Source: Pontibacter ruber
Lineage (GTDB): Bacteria; Bacteroidota; Bacteroidia; Cytophagales; Hymenobacteraceae
Length of the DNA: 64,000 nucleotides
NCBI RefSeq assembly: GCF_023630205.1
Contig: NZ_JALPRR010000001.1
Coordinates: 744,001 to 808,000 of the forward strand
Direction of reading: 5' to 3'
This document shows, one piece after another, positions 1-8,349 of the stretch (position 1 is the first letter of the stretch; each line of letters begins with the position of its first letter). The notes below the pieces were generated by a model that had not been told where the DNA came from, did no database searches, and saw only the letters and a list, made by a program, of their open reading frames with translations. The position numbers and the translations under genes are program-made.

Positions 1-699
1 AAAGCGCTTATCGTCCATGTCCACGTACATCACCGAGTGGTCTACGTTCTTAGATACAGGGTCTTTTGGCGAGATCTGGATGCGCACCGGTTTGTTCACC
101 AGCGAGTACGCCAGATCCTTGATCTTTTCGTCTATGGTTGCCGAGAAGAACAGCGTCTGGCGCTGGCGGGGCAGTTTGGTGATCAGTTGGCGGATGTCGT
201 GGATAAAGCCCAGGTCCAGCATGTGGTCGGCCTCGTCCAGCACCAGCACTTCTACGCGGTGCAGTTTGATGTAGCCCTGGCTTACCAGGTCAAACAGCCG
301 GCCCGGGGTGGCTACCAGCACATCGATGCCATCTTCCAGTTTGGCGATCTGCGGGCCCTGCTCCACACCACCAAATACACAAAAGGTTTTCACGCGGGTG
401 CCGCGGCCAATCTCGTTGAATACTTCTGTTATCTGCAGTGCCAGCTCACGCGTTGGCACCATTACTACGCATTTGATGCCATCCTCCCGTTTCCTGTTTT
501 TGCTGAACTGTAACCTGTCGAGCACCGGAATGGCAAAGGCTGCTGTTTTGCCGGTACCTGTCTGGGCAATGGCCAGCACATCTTCTCCCTTCATGATCGG
601 CGGAATGGCTTTGAACTGGATATCGGTAGGTTTTTTGAAACCCAGTTTGTCCAGGCTTTTCTTGATCTCGTCGGATATGCGGTAATCTGCGAATTTCAT
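1..699 (-). CDS. DEAD-box RNA helicase, RhlE-like (partial)
   Basis: ATP-dependent RNA helicase of the DEAD-box family, expected in the cytoplasm in RNA remodelling, ribosome assembly or decay. The first 233 codons are present; the reading frame runs off the left edge. Motifs in order: Q motif (F21 to Q28), Walker A AQTGTGKT (45-52), motif Ia PTRELALQ (82-89), TPGR (131-134), DEAD (155-158) and SAT (186-188). All look intact. The ATG at 699 is chosen because it begins just before the Q motif, as in RhlE-type proteins with a short N-terminus. RhlE rather than DbpA or CshA is a judgement from the compact N-terminus; the C-terminal part that would decide is outside the window. Confidence 0.93.
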   Translation of the reverse strand, partial: MKFADYRISDEIKKSLDKLGFKKPTDIQFKAIPPIMKGEDVLAIAQTGTGKTAAFAIPVLDRLQFSKNRKREDGIKCVVMVPTRELALQITEVFNEIGRGTRVKTFCVFGGVEQGPQIAKLEDGIDVLVATPGRLFDLVSQGYIKLHRVEVLVLDEADHMLDLGFIHDIRQLITKLPRQRQTLFFSATIDEKIKDLAYSLVNKPVRIQISPKDPVSKNVDHSVMYVDMDDKRF

Positions 700-756
700 G
701 GTAATGCGGTTATACTTGCCTACTGCCTTTACTGTACGTAGTGCAGGCACGAAATG

Positions 757-764
757 CAAAGGTA
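757..764 (-). promoter_or_regulatory. Candidate -7 element for the helicase gene
   Basis: On the minus strand this reads TACCTTTG, an exact match to the Bacteroidota -7 consensus TAnnTTTG, about 58 bp upstream of the helicase ATG. No convincing -33 TTTG was found at the usual distance. The rest of 700-1039 shows no gene I would support. Confidence 0.4.
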
Positions 765-1039
765 GCGTGAATTGTTTAATTGCTGCAGGATAATTAATAC
801 AGGCTGTTTGTCAGTAGCCACATAACCCTCACCGCCTGCCCGTGCTTATAGAAGGCCTGGCAAGATTTATACTTTACTTCTCCCTCCATTAGGGTGGTTT
901 CCGTCTCTCCTACTAATCCTCCTGAAAGGATTTTGCGGACCTGTAGCGTACGCTGGCTACCTATAGCTGCACTTCGGCGAAAAAAAGAGAGTAAAGCAAA
1001 CTTTTTTAATAGTAATGCTATTATAAACAAAAGCATGTA

Positions 1040-1047
1040 TAACTTTG
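1040..1047 (+). promoter_or_regulatory. Candidate -7 element for the tetR/export operon
   Basis: TAACTTTG matches TAnnTTTG exactly, 38 bp before the ATG at 1085. No clear -33 partner is visible. This is where the TetR-type protein could act on its own operon, but no obvious operator palindrome was seen. Confidence 0.45.
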
Positions 1048-1084
1048 TCATAAAACATCAGCAGAACAAACGACACCTAAAGTC

Positions 1085-1789
1085 ATGAACTATACCACAG
1101 CAGGCTCCAGTATAAAAATCAACCTGAACCACAAATCTTACCTCCGCGATCCGGAACAAACCGAGTTGGGGCGCAAGATTATCAAGGAGAGCATCATACT
1201 CATAGATGAGCTGGGCTTTGAGCAGTTCACCTTCAAAAAGCTGGCAGGCGTGATCGGCTCGACGGAGGCTTCTGTTTACCGCTATTTCGAGAACAAGCAC
1301 AAGCTGCTGGTATACCTGGTGTCGTGGTACTGGGCATGGCTATACTATGCTGTTACCTTCAGAACCAACAACCTGCCCGACCCAAGAGAGCGGCTTAACC
1401 ATGTAATCGATGTAATCACGAGCGCAAATGCTGACGACCCTACCACGCTGCACGTCAGCGAAAGCACCCTGCACCGCATCGTAATTGCAGAGTCGTCTAA
1501 AGTATACCTGACCAAAGAAGTGGACCTGGACAACAAAGAGGGCTACTTTCTGGAGTACAAACGCCTGTGCCGCCATATCGGGCAGATTATACTGGAAATA
1601 AACCCCAATTACCCTTACCCACACTCGCTTAGCAGCACGATGGTAGAGGCCGCGCACCAGCAGCAGTTTTTTGCGCAGCACCTGCCTTCGCTTACCGAGG
1701 TGCAGGGCGCCCAGCAGACAAACGCCGATACCACCCGCTTTCTGCGCCACCTCATCTTTGCCGCTATCGATAACAAAGTGCAGGCTTAA
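1085..1789 (+). CDS. TetR/AcrR-family transcriptional regulator
   Basis: DNA-binding repressor-type regulator of 234 residues. The N-terminal helix-turn-helix spans about residues 27-75 (ELGRKIIKES, then the recognition region around KKLAGVIGSTEASVYRYF), a clear TetR signature. The C-terminal ligand-binding half is not assignable to a named subfamily. It is the first gene of a same-strand cluster: 23 bp separate it from the ABC exporter gene, followed by HlyD-like and TolC-like genes. The natural reading is local control of this type I export system, with the inducer unknown. The 20-residue tail before the HTH is slightly longer than usual. Confidence 0.9.
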   Translation: MNYTTAGSSIKINLNHKSYLRDPEQTELGRKIIKESIILIDELGFEQFTFKKLAGVIGSTEASVYRYFENKHKLLVYLVSWYWAWLYYAVTFRTNNLPDPRERLNHVIDVITSANADDPTTLHVSESTLHRIVIAESSKVYLTKEVDLDNKEGYFLEYKRLCRHIGQIILEINPNYPYPHSLSSTMVEAAHQQQFFAQHLPSLTEVQGAQQTNADTTRFLRHLIFAAIDNKVQA

Positions 1790-1812
1790 CCATCACAACC
1801 AGAAAAGACATT

Positions 1813-3549
1813 ATGGCAAATACAAAACAAAAGCCACTCTACACGCCCATGCAGCGCTTCTGGCAGCTACTGGCCACCGAAAAACGCGAGATAATGTACC
1901 TGTACATTTATGCCGTGGTAGCCGGCCTCATCAGTCTTTCGCTGCCACTGGGCATACAAAGCATCATTGCCTTTGTGTCAAGCGGACAGATCACGGCATC
2001 GGTTATTGTGCTGATCACGCTCATTGTGGTGGGCCTGCTGATTGTGGGTGGCATGCAGGTCATGCAACTCTGGCTCGTAGAGTACATCCAGCAGCGCATT
2101 TTTACCAGAACCGCTTTCGACTTTGCTTTCCGGGTACCGCGGCTGCAGACAGAGGCTTTGCACAAGCATTACCCGCCCGAACTTATGAACCGCTTTTTCG
2201 ACACGGTGTCGCTGCAGAAATCCATGGCCAAAATTCTGACGGATTTTTCCACAGCAGCTATCCAGATTGTGTTTGGCCTGATCCTGCTGTCGTTCTACCA
2301 CCCGTACTTTATTGTGTTCAGCTTGTTTCTGGTAGTAGTGCTGATCGCTATTTTCTACTTTTCCGGCCCCAGGGGCATTGATTCTAGTATCACAGAATCG
2401 AAGTATAAATATAAACTGGTCGCCTGGCTGCAGGAGATGGCGCGCGCCATGAACACCTTTAAGCTGGTGGGCCAGTCGGACCTGCCCATGCAAAAGACCG
2501 ATGGGTACGTGACCAAGTACATCAAAGCCCGAAAGCAGCACTTTGGCATCCTGATGACGCAGTACCTGAGCTTTGTCGGGTTTAAAACGCTTATCACAGG
2601 TGGCCTGCTGGTATTGGGTTGTGTGCTGGTAATTCAGCGGGAGATCAATATTGGCCAGTTTGTGGCGTCCGAGATCATCATCATCCTTATTATGACGGCG
2701 GTAGAAAAGATCATCATAAAACTGGATACGGTATACGACCTGCTGACAAGCCTGGACAAACTGGGGCAGGTAACCGACCTGCCGTTAGAGGAAGAAGGAG
2801 GCATCCCGATCAGCGGCAACATTGAAGGCTTGAGTGTGCAGGTGCGCAACCTACGCTTCCGTTACCCTAAAGCCGAAGAGTATGCCATCAAAGGAATTTC
2901 ATTTGATGTGAGGCCTTCGGAGCGGGTGTGTATTGCCGGCTTTAACCGTTCGGGCAAGTCTACCCTGAGCAACCTGCTCCTGGGCCTTTATGATTCTTAT
3001 GAGGGCAGCATTGCCTACAACGGCCTTTCGCTGCGTGACCTGGAAAAGAGCAGCCTGCGCCGCTTGATCGGCGATAACACTTCCAAAGAACAGGTTTTTG
3101 ACGGCACCATCCTGGAGAACATCACCCTTGGCACACCAACCGTGCCCATTGAGGATGTGGTGTGGGCAACAGAGAGTGTCGGCCTGACGCAGTTTATACA
3201 TGCCCTGCCGGAGGGGTTGCAAACACACCTGACCGGTGGCAGCATGCGCCTGTCAGCCAGTGTAGCGCGTAAGATCATTATGGCACGCTGCCTGGTACAC
3301 CGCCCTAAAATGCTTCTCCTCGACGACTTCTGGGGCGGCATGGAGAAGCACGAGAAAATGCGTCTGATCCAGATGCTGTCGTCGCCAGAGTTTGGATGGA
3401 CTCTCCTTATCATCTCCAACGACCCGGATGTGATGAGGAGCTGCGACCGCACCCTGGTACTGGCCGATGGCGAACTGGTAGCAAGCGGCACCTACGAGGA
3501 AGTACGCACCAGCAGGCAATATCAGCAACTGGCTTATTTAACCGCATAG
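1813..3549 (+). CDS. ABC exporter (TMD-NBD half transporter) with degenerate ATPase motifs
   Basis: 578-residue fused membrane-ATPase subunit of the type I export kind, without an N-terminal peptidase domain. Residues about 30-310 carry the transmembrane helices; the nucleotide-binding domain follows from about 340. Walker A is present (GFNRSGKS, 376-383). Other catalytic motifs deviate: the signature reads LSASV from residue 480 rather than LSGGQ, Walker B is LLLDD (501-505) with Asp where the catalytic Glu should be, the H-loop His is Asn536 (IISND), and the Q-loop position appears to be Ser. The frame is fully open and the gene sits 3 bp before its HlyD partner, so this is not simple decay. 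It may work with another ABC subunit, hydrolyse slowly, or act as an ATP-gated channel. The substrate is unknown. Confidence 0.85.
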   Translation: MANTKQKPLYTPMQRFWQLLATEKREIMYLYIYAVVAGLISLSLPLGIQSIIAFVSSGQITASVIVLITLIVVGLLIVGGMQVMQLWLVEYIQQRIFTRTAFDFAFRVPRLQTEALHKHYPPELMNRFFDTVSLQKSMAKILTDFSTAAIQIVFGLILLSFYHPYFIVFSLFLVVVLIAIFYFSGPRGIDSSITESKYKYKLVAWLQEMARAMNTFKLVGQSDLPMQKTDGYVTKYIKARKQHFGILMTQYLSFVGFKTLITGGLLVLGCVLVIQREINIGQFVASEIIIILIMTAVEKIIIKLDTVYDLLTSLDKLGQVTDLPLEEEGGIPISGNIEGLSVQVRNLRFRYPKAEEYAIKGISFDVRPSERVCIAGFNRSGKSTLSNLLLGLYDSYEGSIAYNGLSLRDLEKSSLRRLIGDNTSKEQVFDGTILENITLGTPTVPIEDVVWATESVGLTQFIHALPEGLQTHLTGGSMRLSASVARKIIMARCLVHRPKMLLLDDFWGGMEKHEKMRLIQMLSSPEFGWTLLIISNDPDVMRSCDRTLVLADGELVASGTYEEVRTSRQYQQLAYLTA

Positions 3550-3552
3550 AAG

Positions 3553-4905
3553 ATGAAGCAGAAAGAACTTAAGGAAGCACCTTTGGAGCCAATTCCATAC
3601 AAGGCCATGGACATGGTACGTACCCCGCAATTGGGGCGTACGCTGGCTTACTGGCTCATCGGCATCGTGCTGCTGCTCATACTTTGCCTCTTCCTGCCCT
3701 GGACGCAGAACATCAGCTCCAGAGGCACTATGACAGCCCTTAACCCACAGGACCGCCCACAAACGGTGCAGACTACCATTGCTGGCCGCATCGAGCGCTG
3801 GCATGTGCAGGAAGGCCAACTGGTGCAGAAAGGCGACACCATTGTAAGCCTGTCGGAGGTGAAGGAAAAGTACTTTGACCCGGAGCTGCTCACGCGCCTA
3901 GACGAGCAGGTGCAGGCCAAAGAAGGCGCCCAGGAAGCTACCGCCGCCAAGGCCGACGCGCTGGAAAAGCAGCTGCAGGCCCTGCGCCAGGGACTACAGT
4001 TCAGCCTTGCCAAAGGAAAGAATAAGGTAGAACAATCGCGCCTGAAAGCACAGAGCGACAGCATGGATCTGGTGGCCCAACGCGTAGAAATGGATATTGC
4101 CCGGAACCAGTTCGAGCGCCAGGAGGCCTTGTACAAACAAGGGCTAAAGTCCCTTACAGAGCTGGAGGCACGTCGATTGAAACTACAGGAAGCCCAGGCA
4201 AAGCTGGTTGCGCAACAAAACAAGCTGGGCAGCTCCCGCGCCGAACTACAGAACGCCTACACCGAGCTAAACTCTTTACGGGCCGAGTACGGTGACAAGA
4301 TTGCCAAAGCCGAATCCGAGCTGAGTGCCACCCGCGCTTACCTCTACAGCACTGCAGGCGAAACCTCCAAGTTGCGCAGCGAGTACAGCAGCACCCTCGA
4401 GCGAAGCAAGTTTTACCAGGTGGTAGCGCCGCAAACAGGTTACCTGGTACGCACGCTAAAAGCCGGTATAGGAGAGAATATCAAGGAAGGGGAGGCTGTC
4501 GCCACCATCATGCCTGAAAATCCGAAGATGGCGGTAGAGCTGTTCGTGCAACCAATGGATTTGCCGCTGCTCTACCGGGGGGCACCTGTGCGTCTTCAGT
4601 TCGACGGCTGGCCTGCATTGGTGTTTTCGGGGTGGCCTAATGTGGGCTTCGGTACGTTTGGCGGCAAAGTAGCCGTAATCGACAATACAGCCACCAACGG
4701 CCAGTACCGCATGCTGGTAGTGCCCGATCCGGAGCAGGGGCCGTGGCCCGAGGCGCTCCGCATAGGCACCGGCGCCAACGGTTGGGCCATGCTCAACACC
4801 GTGCCAATCTGGTACGAACTATGGCGCCAGCTCAACGGCTTCCCGCCTGATTATACAGGCAGCACTTCAACAACAGACGCAAAACCAGCCAAGGAAGAGA
4901 AATAA
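3553..4905 (+). CDS. HlyD-family periplasmic adaptor (membrane fusion) protein
   Basis: 450-residue adaptor linking an inner-membrane exporter to an outer-membrane channel. A short cytoplasmic N-terminus is followed by one transmembrane helix (about 30-50), a split lipoyl/barrel-sandwich region (first half near 75-100, second near 290-330) and a long heptad-rich coiled coil (about 105-285) rich in Glu, Gln, Ala and Lys. The C-terminal part (about 320-435) resembles the beta-barrel region. Three base pairs separate it from the ABC gene, and the TolC-like gene follows after 4 bp, so the three are almost certainly co-translated. An RND adaptor is unlikely because no RND pump is present and the N-terminus is a membrane anchor, not a lipobox. 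Confidence 0.92.
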   Translation: MKQKELKEAPLEPIPYKAMDMVRTPQLGRTLAYWLIGIVLLLILCLFLPWTQNISSRGTMTALNPQDRPQTVQTTIAGRIERWHVQEGQLVQKGDTIVSLSEVKEKYFDPELLTRLDEQVQAKEGAQEATAAKADALEKQLQALRQGLQFSLAKGKNKVEQSRLKAQSDSMDLVAQRVEMDIARNQFERQEALYKQGLKSLTELEARRLKLQEAQAKLVAQQNKLGSSRAELQNAYTELNSLRAEYGDKIAKAESELSATRAYLYSTAGETSKLRSEYSSTLERSKFYQVVAPQTGYLVRTLKAGIGENIKEGEAVATIMPENPKMAVELFVQPMDLPLLYRGAPVRLQFDGWPALVFSGWPNVGFGTFGGKVAVIDNTATNGQYRMLVVPDPEQGPWPEALRIGTGANGWAMLNTVPIWYELWRQLNGFPPDYTGSTSTTDAKPAKEEK

Positions 4906-4909
4906 GCGC

Positions 4910-6352
4910 ATGATCCGGAAGTATAAACACATGATAGTGCTACTGGTCTGGCTGTTTTCTGCTGCAGGTATGGCAACAACTGCCTACGCCCGGCAGAGCG
5001 ATACCCTACAGGTGCTGACCATGCACGAATTGTACCGCAGGGTGCTGGCAAACCACCCCGTTACAGCACAGGCGGCTTTGTTCTCGGAGCAGGCCGACCA
5101 GGAACTGCGGATGGCACGGGGCCGCCTGGACCCGGTACTGAGTACCAAGTACAGCGAAAAGGAGTATGGTGGCAAAGAGTACTACAGCTACTGGGACAAT
5201 AGTTTGCGCCTGCCGTTATGGTTTGGGCCGGAGCTGAAACTGGGTTATGAGCGCAACCAGGGCCAATACATCAACCCGGAATATACCACTCCGGCTGATG
5301 GCCTGAGCTATGCCGGCATCAGCATTCCGCTTGGGCAGGGCCTGCTCACCGACGAGCGCCGCGCCACCATCCGGCAGGCACAGCTGCTGCCCCGCATGGC
5401 AGAGGCCGACAGACTAAAACTGGTAAACAAGCTGCTGCTGGAGGTGGCCAAAGATTACTGGGACTGGCTGTACTACTACAACGAGGTACAACTATACCGG
5501 GAGGCGCTGGAGCTGGCAAACATACGGGCAAAAGCTGTGAACGAGCGTGCGCGTCAGGGAGATCTGGCAGCCATCGATACCGTGGAGGCTCGCACCGAAG
5601 CGCTTAACCGGCAGGTGTTGCTGAGCCAGGCCCTGCAGGAGTATAACAACAGCAAACTGCGTGTAGAGCGGCACCTGTGGGGAGAAGACAACCAGCCGCT
5701 CATGCTGCCTACCACAGCTGCACCCTCAACCAACGGCACTGAAATAGCCCCGCTTTCGCAGGAGCAACTGCAGGAACTGCTGGCGCAAGCCAAGCTCAAC
5801 CACCCCGAGCTGATCAAACTGGACCTGAAAGGGCAACAGCTGGAAGTAGAACGACGCTTTGCTGCCGATAAGCTGAAGCCCAAGCTCAACCTGGAGTACA
5901 ACCTGCTGCAGGAGGATTTTTACCTGAACCGGGAAGCGCTGCAAACGCCTTACATGCGCGAGAACTACAAGCTTGGGGTGAGTTTTAGTCAGCCGATTTT
6001 CCTGCGCCAGGAACGCGGCAAGCTGCAGCTCACCAAGCTGAAGCAACAGGAGAACAGCCTGCAGGTAACACAGACAACCCGTGAAATAGAAAACGCCCTG
6101 CAGACCGCCTTCAACGAATGGGTAGCGCTGGAAGAACAGATTGCCATGCAGGAACAGATGGTAGCCAATGCCCGCACGTTGCAGCAGGGGGAGCAGATCA
6201 AATTCCAAAGCGGCGAAAGCTCTTTATTCCTGATCAACTCCCGTGAGCAAAAGCTGCTGGAGTCCGAGCTCAAGCTCTTTAACCTCCGCACCAAGTATGC
6301 TAAAACCAAAGCCCTGCTTTACTGGTCGGCAGGGAATATGCAGGAGCGGTAG
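4910..6352 (+). CDS. TolC-family outer-membrane channel protein
   Basis: 480-residue outer-membrane efflux protein. A signal peptide covers about residues 1-28 (basic start, hydrophobic core, AYA cleavage region). Two repeats of long amphipathic helices follow, as in the OEP family; the second helical hairpin includes a stretch rich in Gln, Glu and Leu (about 360-450). It is the last gene of the tetR-ABC-HlyD-TolC cluster and would be the exit duct for the exporter. The ATG at 4910 lies 4 bp after the adaptor stop. Nothing looks truncated. No good terminator is seen; the next 800 bp are repeats. Confidence 0.92.
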   Translation: MIRKYKHMIVLLVWLFSAAGMATTAYARQSDTLQVLTMHELYRRVLANHPVTAQAALFSEQADQELRMARGRLDPVLSTKYSEKEYGGKEYYSYWDNSLRLPLWFGPELKLGYERNQGQYINPEYTTPADGLSYAGISIPLGQGLLTDERRATIRQAQLLPRMAEADRLKLVNKLLLEVAKDYWDWLYYYNEVQLYREALELANIRAKAVNERARQGDLAAIDTVEARTEALNRQVLLSQALQEYNNSKLRVERHLWGEDNQPLMLPTTAAPSTNGTEIAPLSQEQLQELLAQAKLNHPELIKLDLKGQQLEVERRFAADKLKPKLNLEYNLLQEDFYLNREALQTPYMRENYKLGVSFSQPIFLRQERGKLQLTKLKQQENSLQVTQTTREIENALQTAFNEWVALEEQIAMQEQMVANARTLQQGEQIKFQSGESSLFLINSREQKLLESELKLFNLRTKYAKTKALLYWSAGNMQER

Positions 6353-6369
6353 AGGGGTGAGGGTTTGAC

Positions 6370-6400
6370 AATTATGAATTAGAAATTATGAATTATGAAT
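6370..6400. repeat. Short AT-rich AATTATGAATTA tandem repeat
   Basis: Three imperfect copies of a unit containing AATTATGAAT lie directly after the TolC-like gene. The unit is close to self-complementary. Similar AT-rich direct repeats are common in spacers of Bacteroidota; no function is evident. Confidence 0.6.
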
Positions 6401-6476
6401 GGGAGCAGGAGATTAACCTCACTCACCCATCCCCTAAGAACAGGGGGAGGGATCTTTGCCACTCTTCTGATCATTT

Positions 6477-6664
6477 CGCCCATGCCGCAAGTTTAGCGTC
6501 AGCGCAACTTGTGGCTTATTTTGGTGCCAGTTTGTAACTGGCTTTAACCGCTTTTCTGGCGCAGTAATTATTCCGGTGTTCAACCATGCTATTGAATCTC
6601 TGACTTGACTAGGCCGGAGGCCCAACGATAGCCGGTCACGGGCGAGGACGCTCGCGCCATGGGA
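6477..6664 (-). repeat. REP-like hairpin array, copy 1
   Basis: This stretch is the reverse complement of a diverged copy of 24243-24440. It contains a series of short inverted repeats (for example GCCAGTTtgtAACTGGC, GGCCggaGGCC, GCGAGgacGCTCGC), each with a 4-7 bp stem and a 3-5 nt loop. No transposase is nearby, so it is presumably a non-autonomous array like REPs mobilised by a RAYT elsewhere. The match is clear over most of its length, but one hairpin has lost pairing in this copy. Confidence 0.75.
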
Positions 6665-6687
6665 TTTAGGTTCGGGAAAGTATGAAC

Positions 6688-6799
6688 ACACCCCTACCCC
6701 TCTCAAGAGGGGAATTTCTGGTTTTGCTATACATCAAGTATAAGTTCTATAGCTGCTGTTAATCATCCCCCTGCCCTCTCCTAAAAACAGGAGAGGGGA
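6688..6799. repeat. Palindromic CCCCT...AGGGG intergenic repeats (two units)
   Basis: Two G/C palindromes, 6688-6714 (CCCTCTC aa GAGGGG type) and 6766-6799 (CCTCTCCT aaaa AGGAGAGG type), separated by an AAGTATA-containing linker. The same class occurs at 19150-19303, 24155-24180, 53177-53281 and inside the coding sequence near 12285-12320. They precede the composite repeat in three places, as if parts of one larger unit. Confidence 0.7.
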
Positions 6800-6839
6800 C
6801 TTGGCTGTTGCTATACTTTCAAAGTATAAGTTTCATTGC

Positions 6840-7165
6840 TACAGGTATAGCGCGGGCAGGTCTCGACCTGTCCCTACAAGTGGTTTCCTGTTCTATAGCA
6901 GCTTACGAAGCAGTGTTGTTTCCAGTCCTTGGGTTGAGCGCCTTCTATTGTTGCGGTGCCCGTAGGGCAGCCTACAGGCGCAGCCGATGGCAGCTTCAAT
7001 AGACAGCGCTCAAACCAAGGACGAGGCCCCGCGGCCTTGAGCGCACCAAAGCCATAGATAAAACGAGTAGCTAGTAAGACTGAGGAAAAACAGGCAACTA
7101 CGAAGCAAAGGCTTACCAGGGACAAGTATAAATTTCAGTTTTAAGTATAAGATTTCTCACTACCA
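6840..7165 (+). repeat. Composite structured repeat, copy 1
   Basis: One of three same-strand copies (others 19340-19672 and 53288-53535). Order: a small palindrome around GGTCtcgACC, a conserved block with the 15-nt arm CCTTGGGTTGAGCGC (6927-6941), a variable core, the pairing arm (7006-7020), a conserved GC-rich block containing GGCCccgcGGCC (from 7021), then AAGTATA-rich sequence ending in CTCGAAATGACA. The outer stem here is 14 of 15 pairs. It is not coding: minus-strand frames through it are open but share nothing with known families. Its function could be a structured RNA or a mobile non-autonomous element. Confidence 0.7.
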
Positions 7166-7179
7166 CTCGAAATGACACC

Positions 7180-7998
7180 TTACCCTCTCTTACCAACCCA
7201 ATCCAACACAGCAGAACTCAGTTTCACGAAATCACCGCCGCCGTTGCCATAGGTATCATAGGCAAACTTGATGATGATGCCAGTCACGACGACCAGGAAA
7301 AGGACGCGTACAAAGCCGGTGCCGCGTTTCAGGGCGGTGCGGGTGCCAAGCTGCGAGCCGATGATGCTGCAGATTGCCATGGGGATAGCAACCTCGTAGA
7401 TTACATGGCCTTTCCAGATAAAGTATAGCAGCGCCGAAAGGTTCGTCGCCACATTCACCACCTTAGCCGCTGCAGAGGCAGCCAGGAAGTTGAAGCCGAA
7501 AACACCGATAAAAATAAAGATCAGGAAGCTGCCGGTACCGGGCCCGAAAAAGCCGTCGTAGAAACCGATGGCCGTACCTACCAGCAGGCCGTACATTCTT
7601 TCCTTGTTCTCGGTAAGCCTGGGTGCGTGCAGCGAGCCGAAGTCTTTTCGGATGAAAGTATAAATGGCCACCAGAATCAGCAGCACCAGGATGAGCGGCT
7701 TCAGCAGGCTGGCGTCGATGTGGCTCAGGGCACGGGCACCCAGAAACGAGAAAACAAAAGCCGCCGCTGCTGCCGGAAGTATAGCCAGGTAGTTGATCTT
7801 GACGCTGCGCACATACTTCACCATAGCGGCGGTAGTGCCTGCTATGCCGGCAAACTTACCTGTACCAAAGGCGGTGGGCAGCGGTACGCCCGGCAAAAAA
7901 ACCAGCAAGGCAGGCAGTTGTATCAATCCTCCCCCTCCTACAACCGAATCGATAAAGCCTGCCAGAAAAGCGAACAGGCACAGGTAAACTATTTCCAC
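7180..7998 (-). CDS. TSUP (TauE/SafE/YfcA) family membrane permease
   Basis: 272-residue integral membrane protein with about eight predicted helices. The N-terminal glycine-rich GGGG near residues 22-25 and the FGTGKFAG segment (about 44-51) are typical of the first half of TSUP proteins; a related sequence (FGPGTGSF) starts the second half, reflecting the internal duplication of the family. TSUP members export sulfite, sulfoacetate or related anions, but the substrate cannot be read from sequence. The gene stands alone between a repeat cluster and a divergent hydrolase gene. Confidence 0.88.
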   Translation of the reverse strand: MEIVYLCLFAFLAGFIDSVVGGGGLIQLPALLVFLPGVPLPTAFGTGKFAGIAGTTAAMVKYVRSVKINYLAILPAAAAAFVFSFLGARALSHIDASLLKPLILVLLILVAIYTFIRKDFGSLHAPRLTENKERMYGLLVGTAIGFYDGFFGPGTGSFLIFIFIGVFGFNFLAASAAAKVVNVATNLSALLYFIWKGHVIYEVAIPMAICSIIGSQLGTRTALKRGTGFVRVLFLVVVTGIIIKFAYDTYGNGGGDFVKLSSAVLDWVGKRG

Positions 7999-8349
7999 TA
8001 AAGTATAAGCTTAAAACACGTCTGGCTCCTTCACTACCGGAAAAAGCTGCGCAAGTTAAGTGTTTGCAACACAAGTTGTAGCGCCTGCCAGCGTAGATTT
8101 TACAAATTACCGGCGTTTGCACATCAGCTAAGTTTTACCCCTCTTCTCAATGTCTAAAACTTAGCTGCCCTACCCATACTTATACCTTATCCAAGAAAGT
8201 ATAACAGGAGACAACTTGCAGTGTTGACTCTTCTCTCCTTTGCCTTTTTTACCGCGTCTATAACAGGGAATCCTCAATAATTTTATAAGAAAAGGCACTC
8301 TGAGCAGGAAATTGATGTTGCCTTAGGGCAATCTATAAACCACTTTACC
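7999..8349. other. Intergenic spacer, divergent promoter region
   Basis: 351 bp between the divergent permease and hydrolase genes. It holds scattered AAGTATA copies and AT-rich sequence but no open frame, hairpin or exact TAnnTTTG element that I can support. Promoters for both genes must lie here. Confidence 0.5.

Noticed and set aside
17-685. Three plus-strand open frames over the left end
   Set aside because: They are shadows of the minus-strand DEAD-box helicase, whose frame contains all family motifs.
794-1051. Minus-strand 85-residue frame in the helicase-tetR spacer
   Set aside because: No family resemblance, composition not protein-like, and it covers the tetR promoter element.
6434-6706. 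90-residue minus-strand frame between TolC-like and TSUP genes
   Set aside because: Lies wholly in the REP-like hairpin array; related sequence at 24177-24473 gives a different frame.
6874-7125. Minus-strand frame through composite repeat copy 1 and the similar frames at 53268-53593
   Set aside because: They share only the repeat-encoded words (such as GAQPKDWK), shift frame between copies and have no start signals, so they are repeat translations, not genes.
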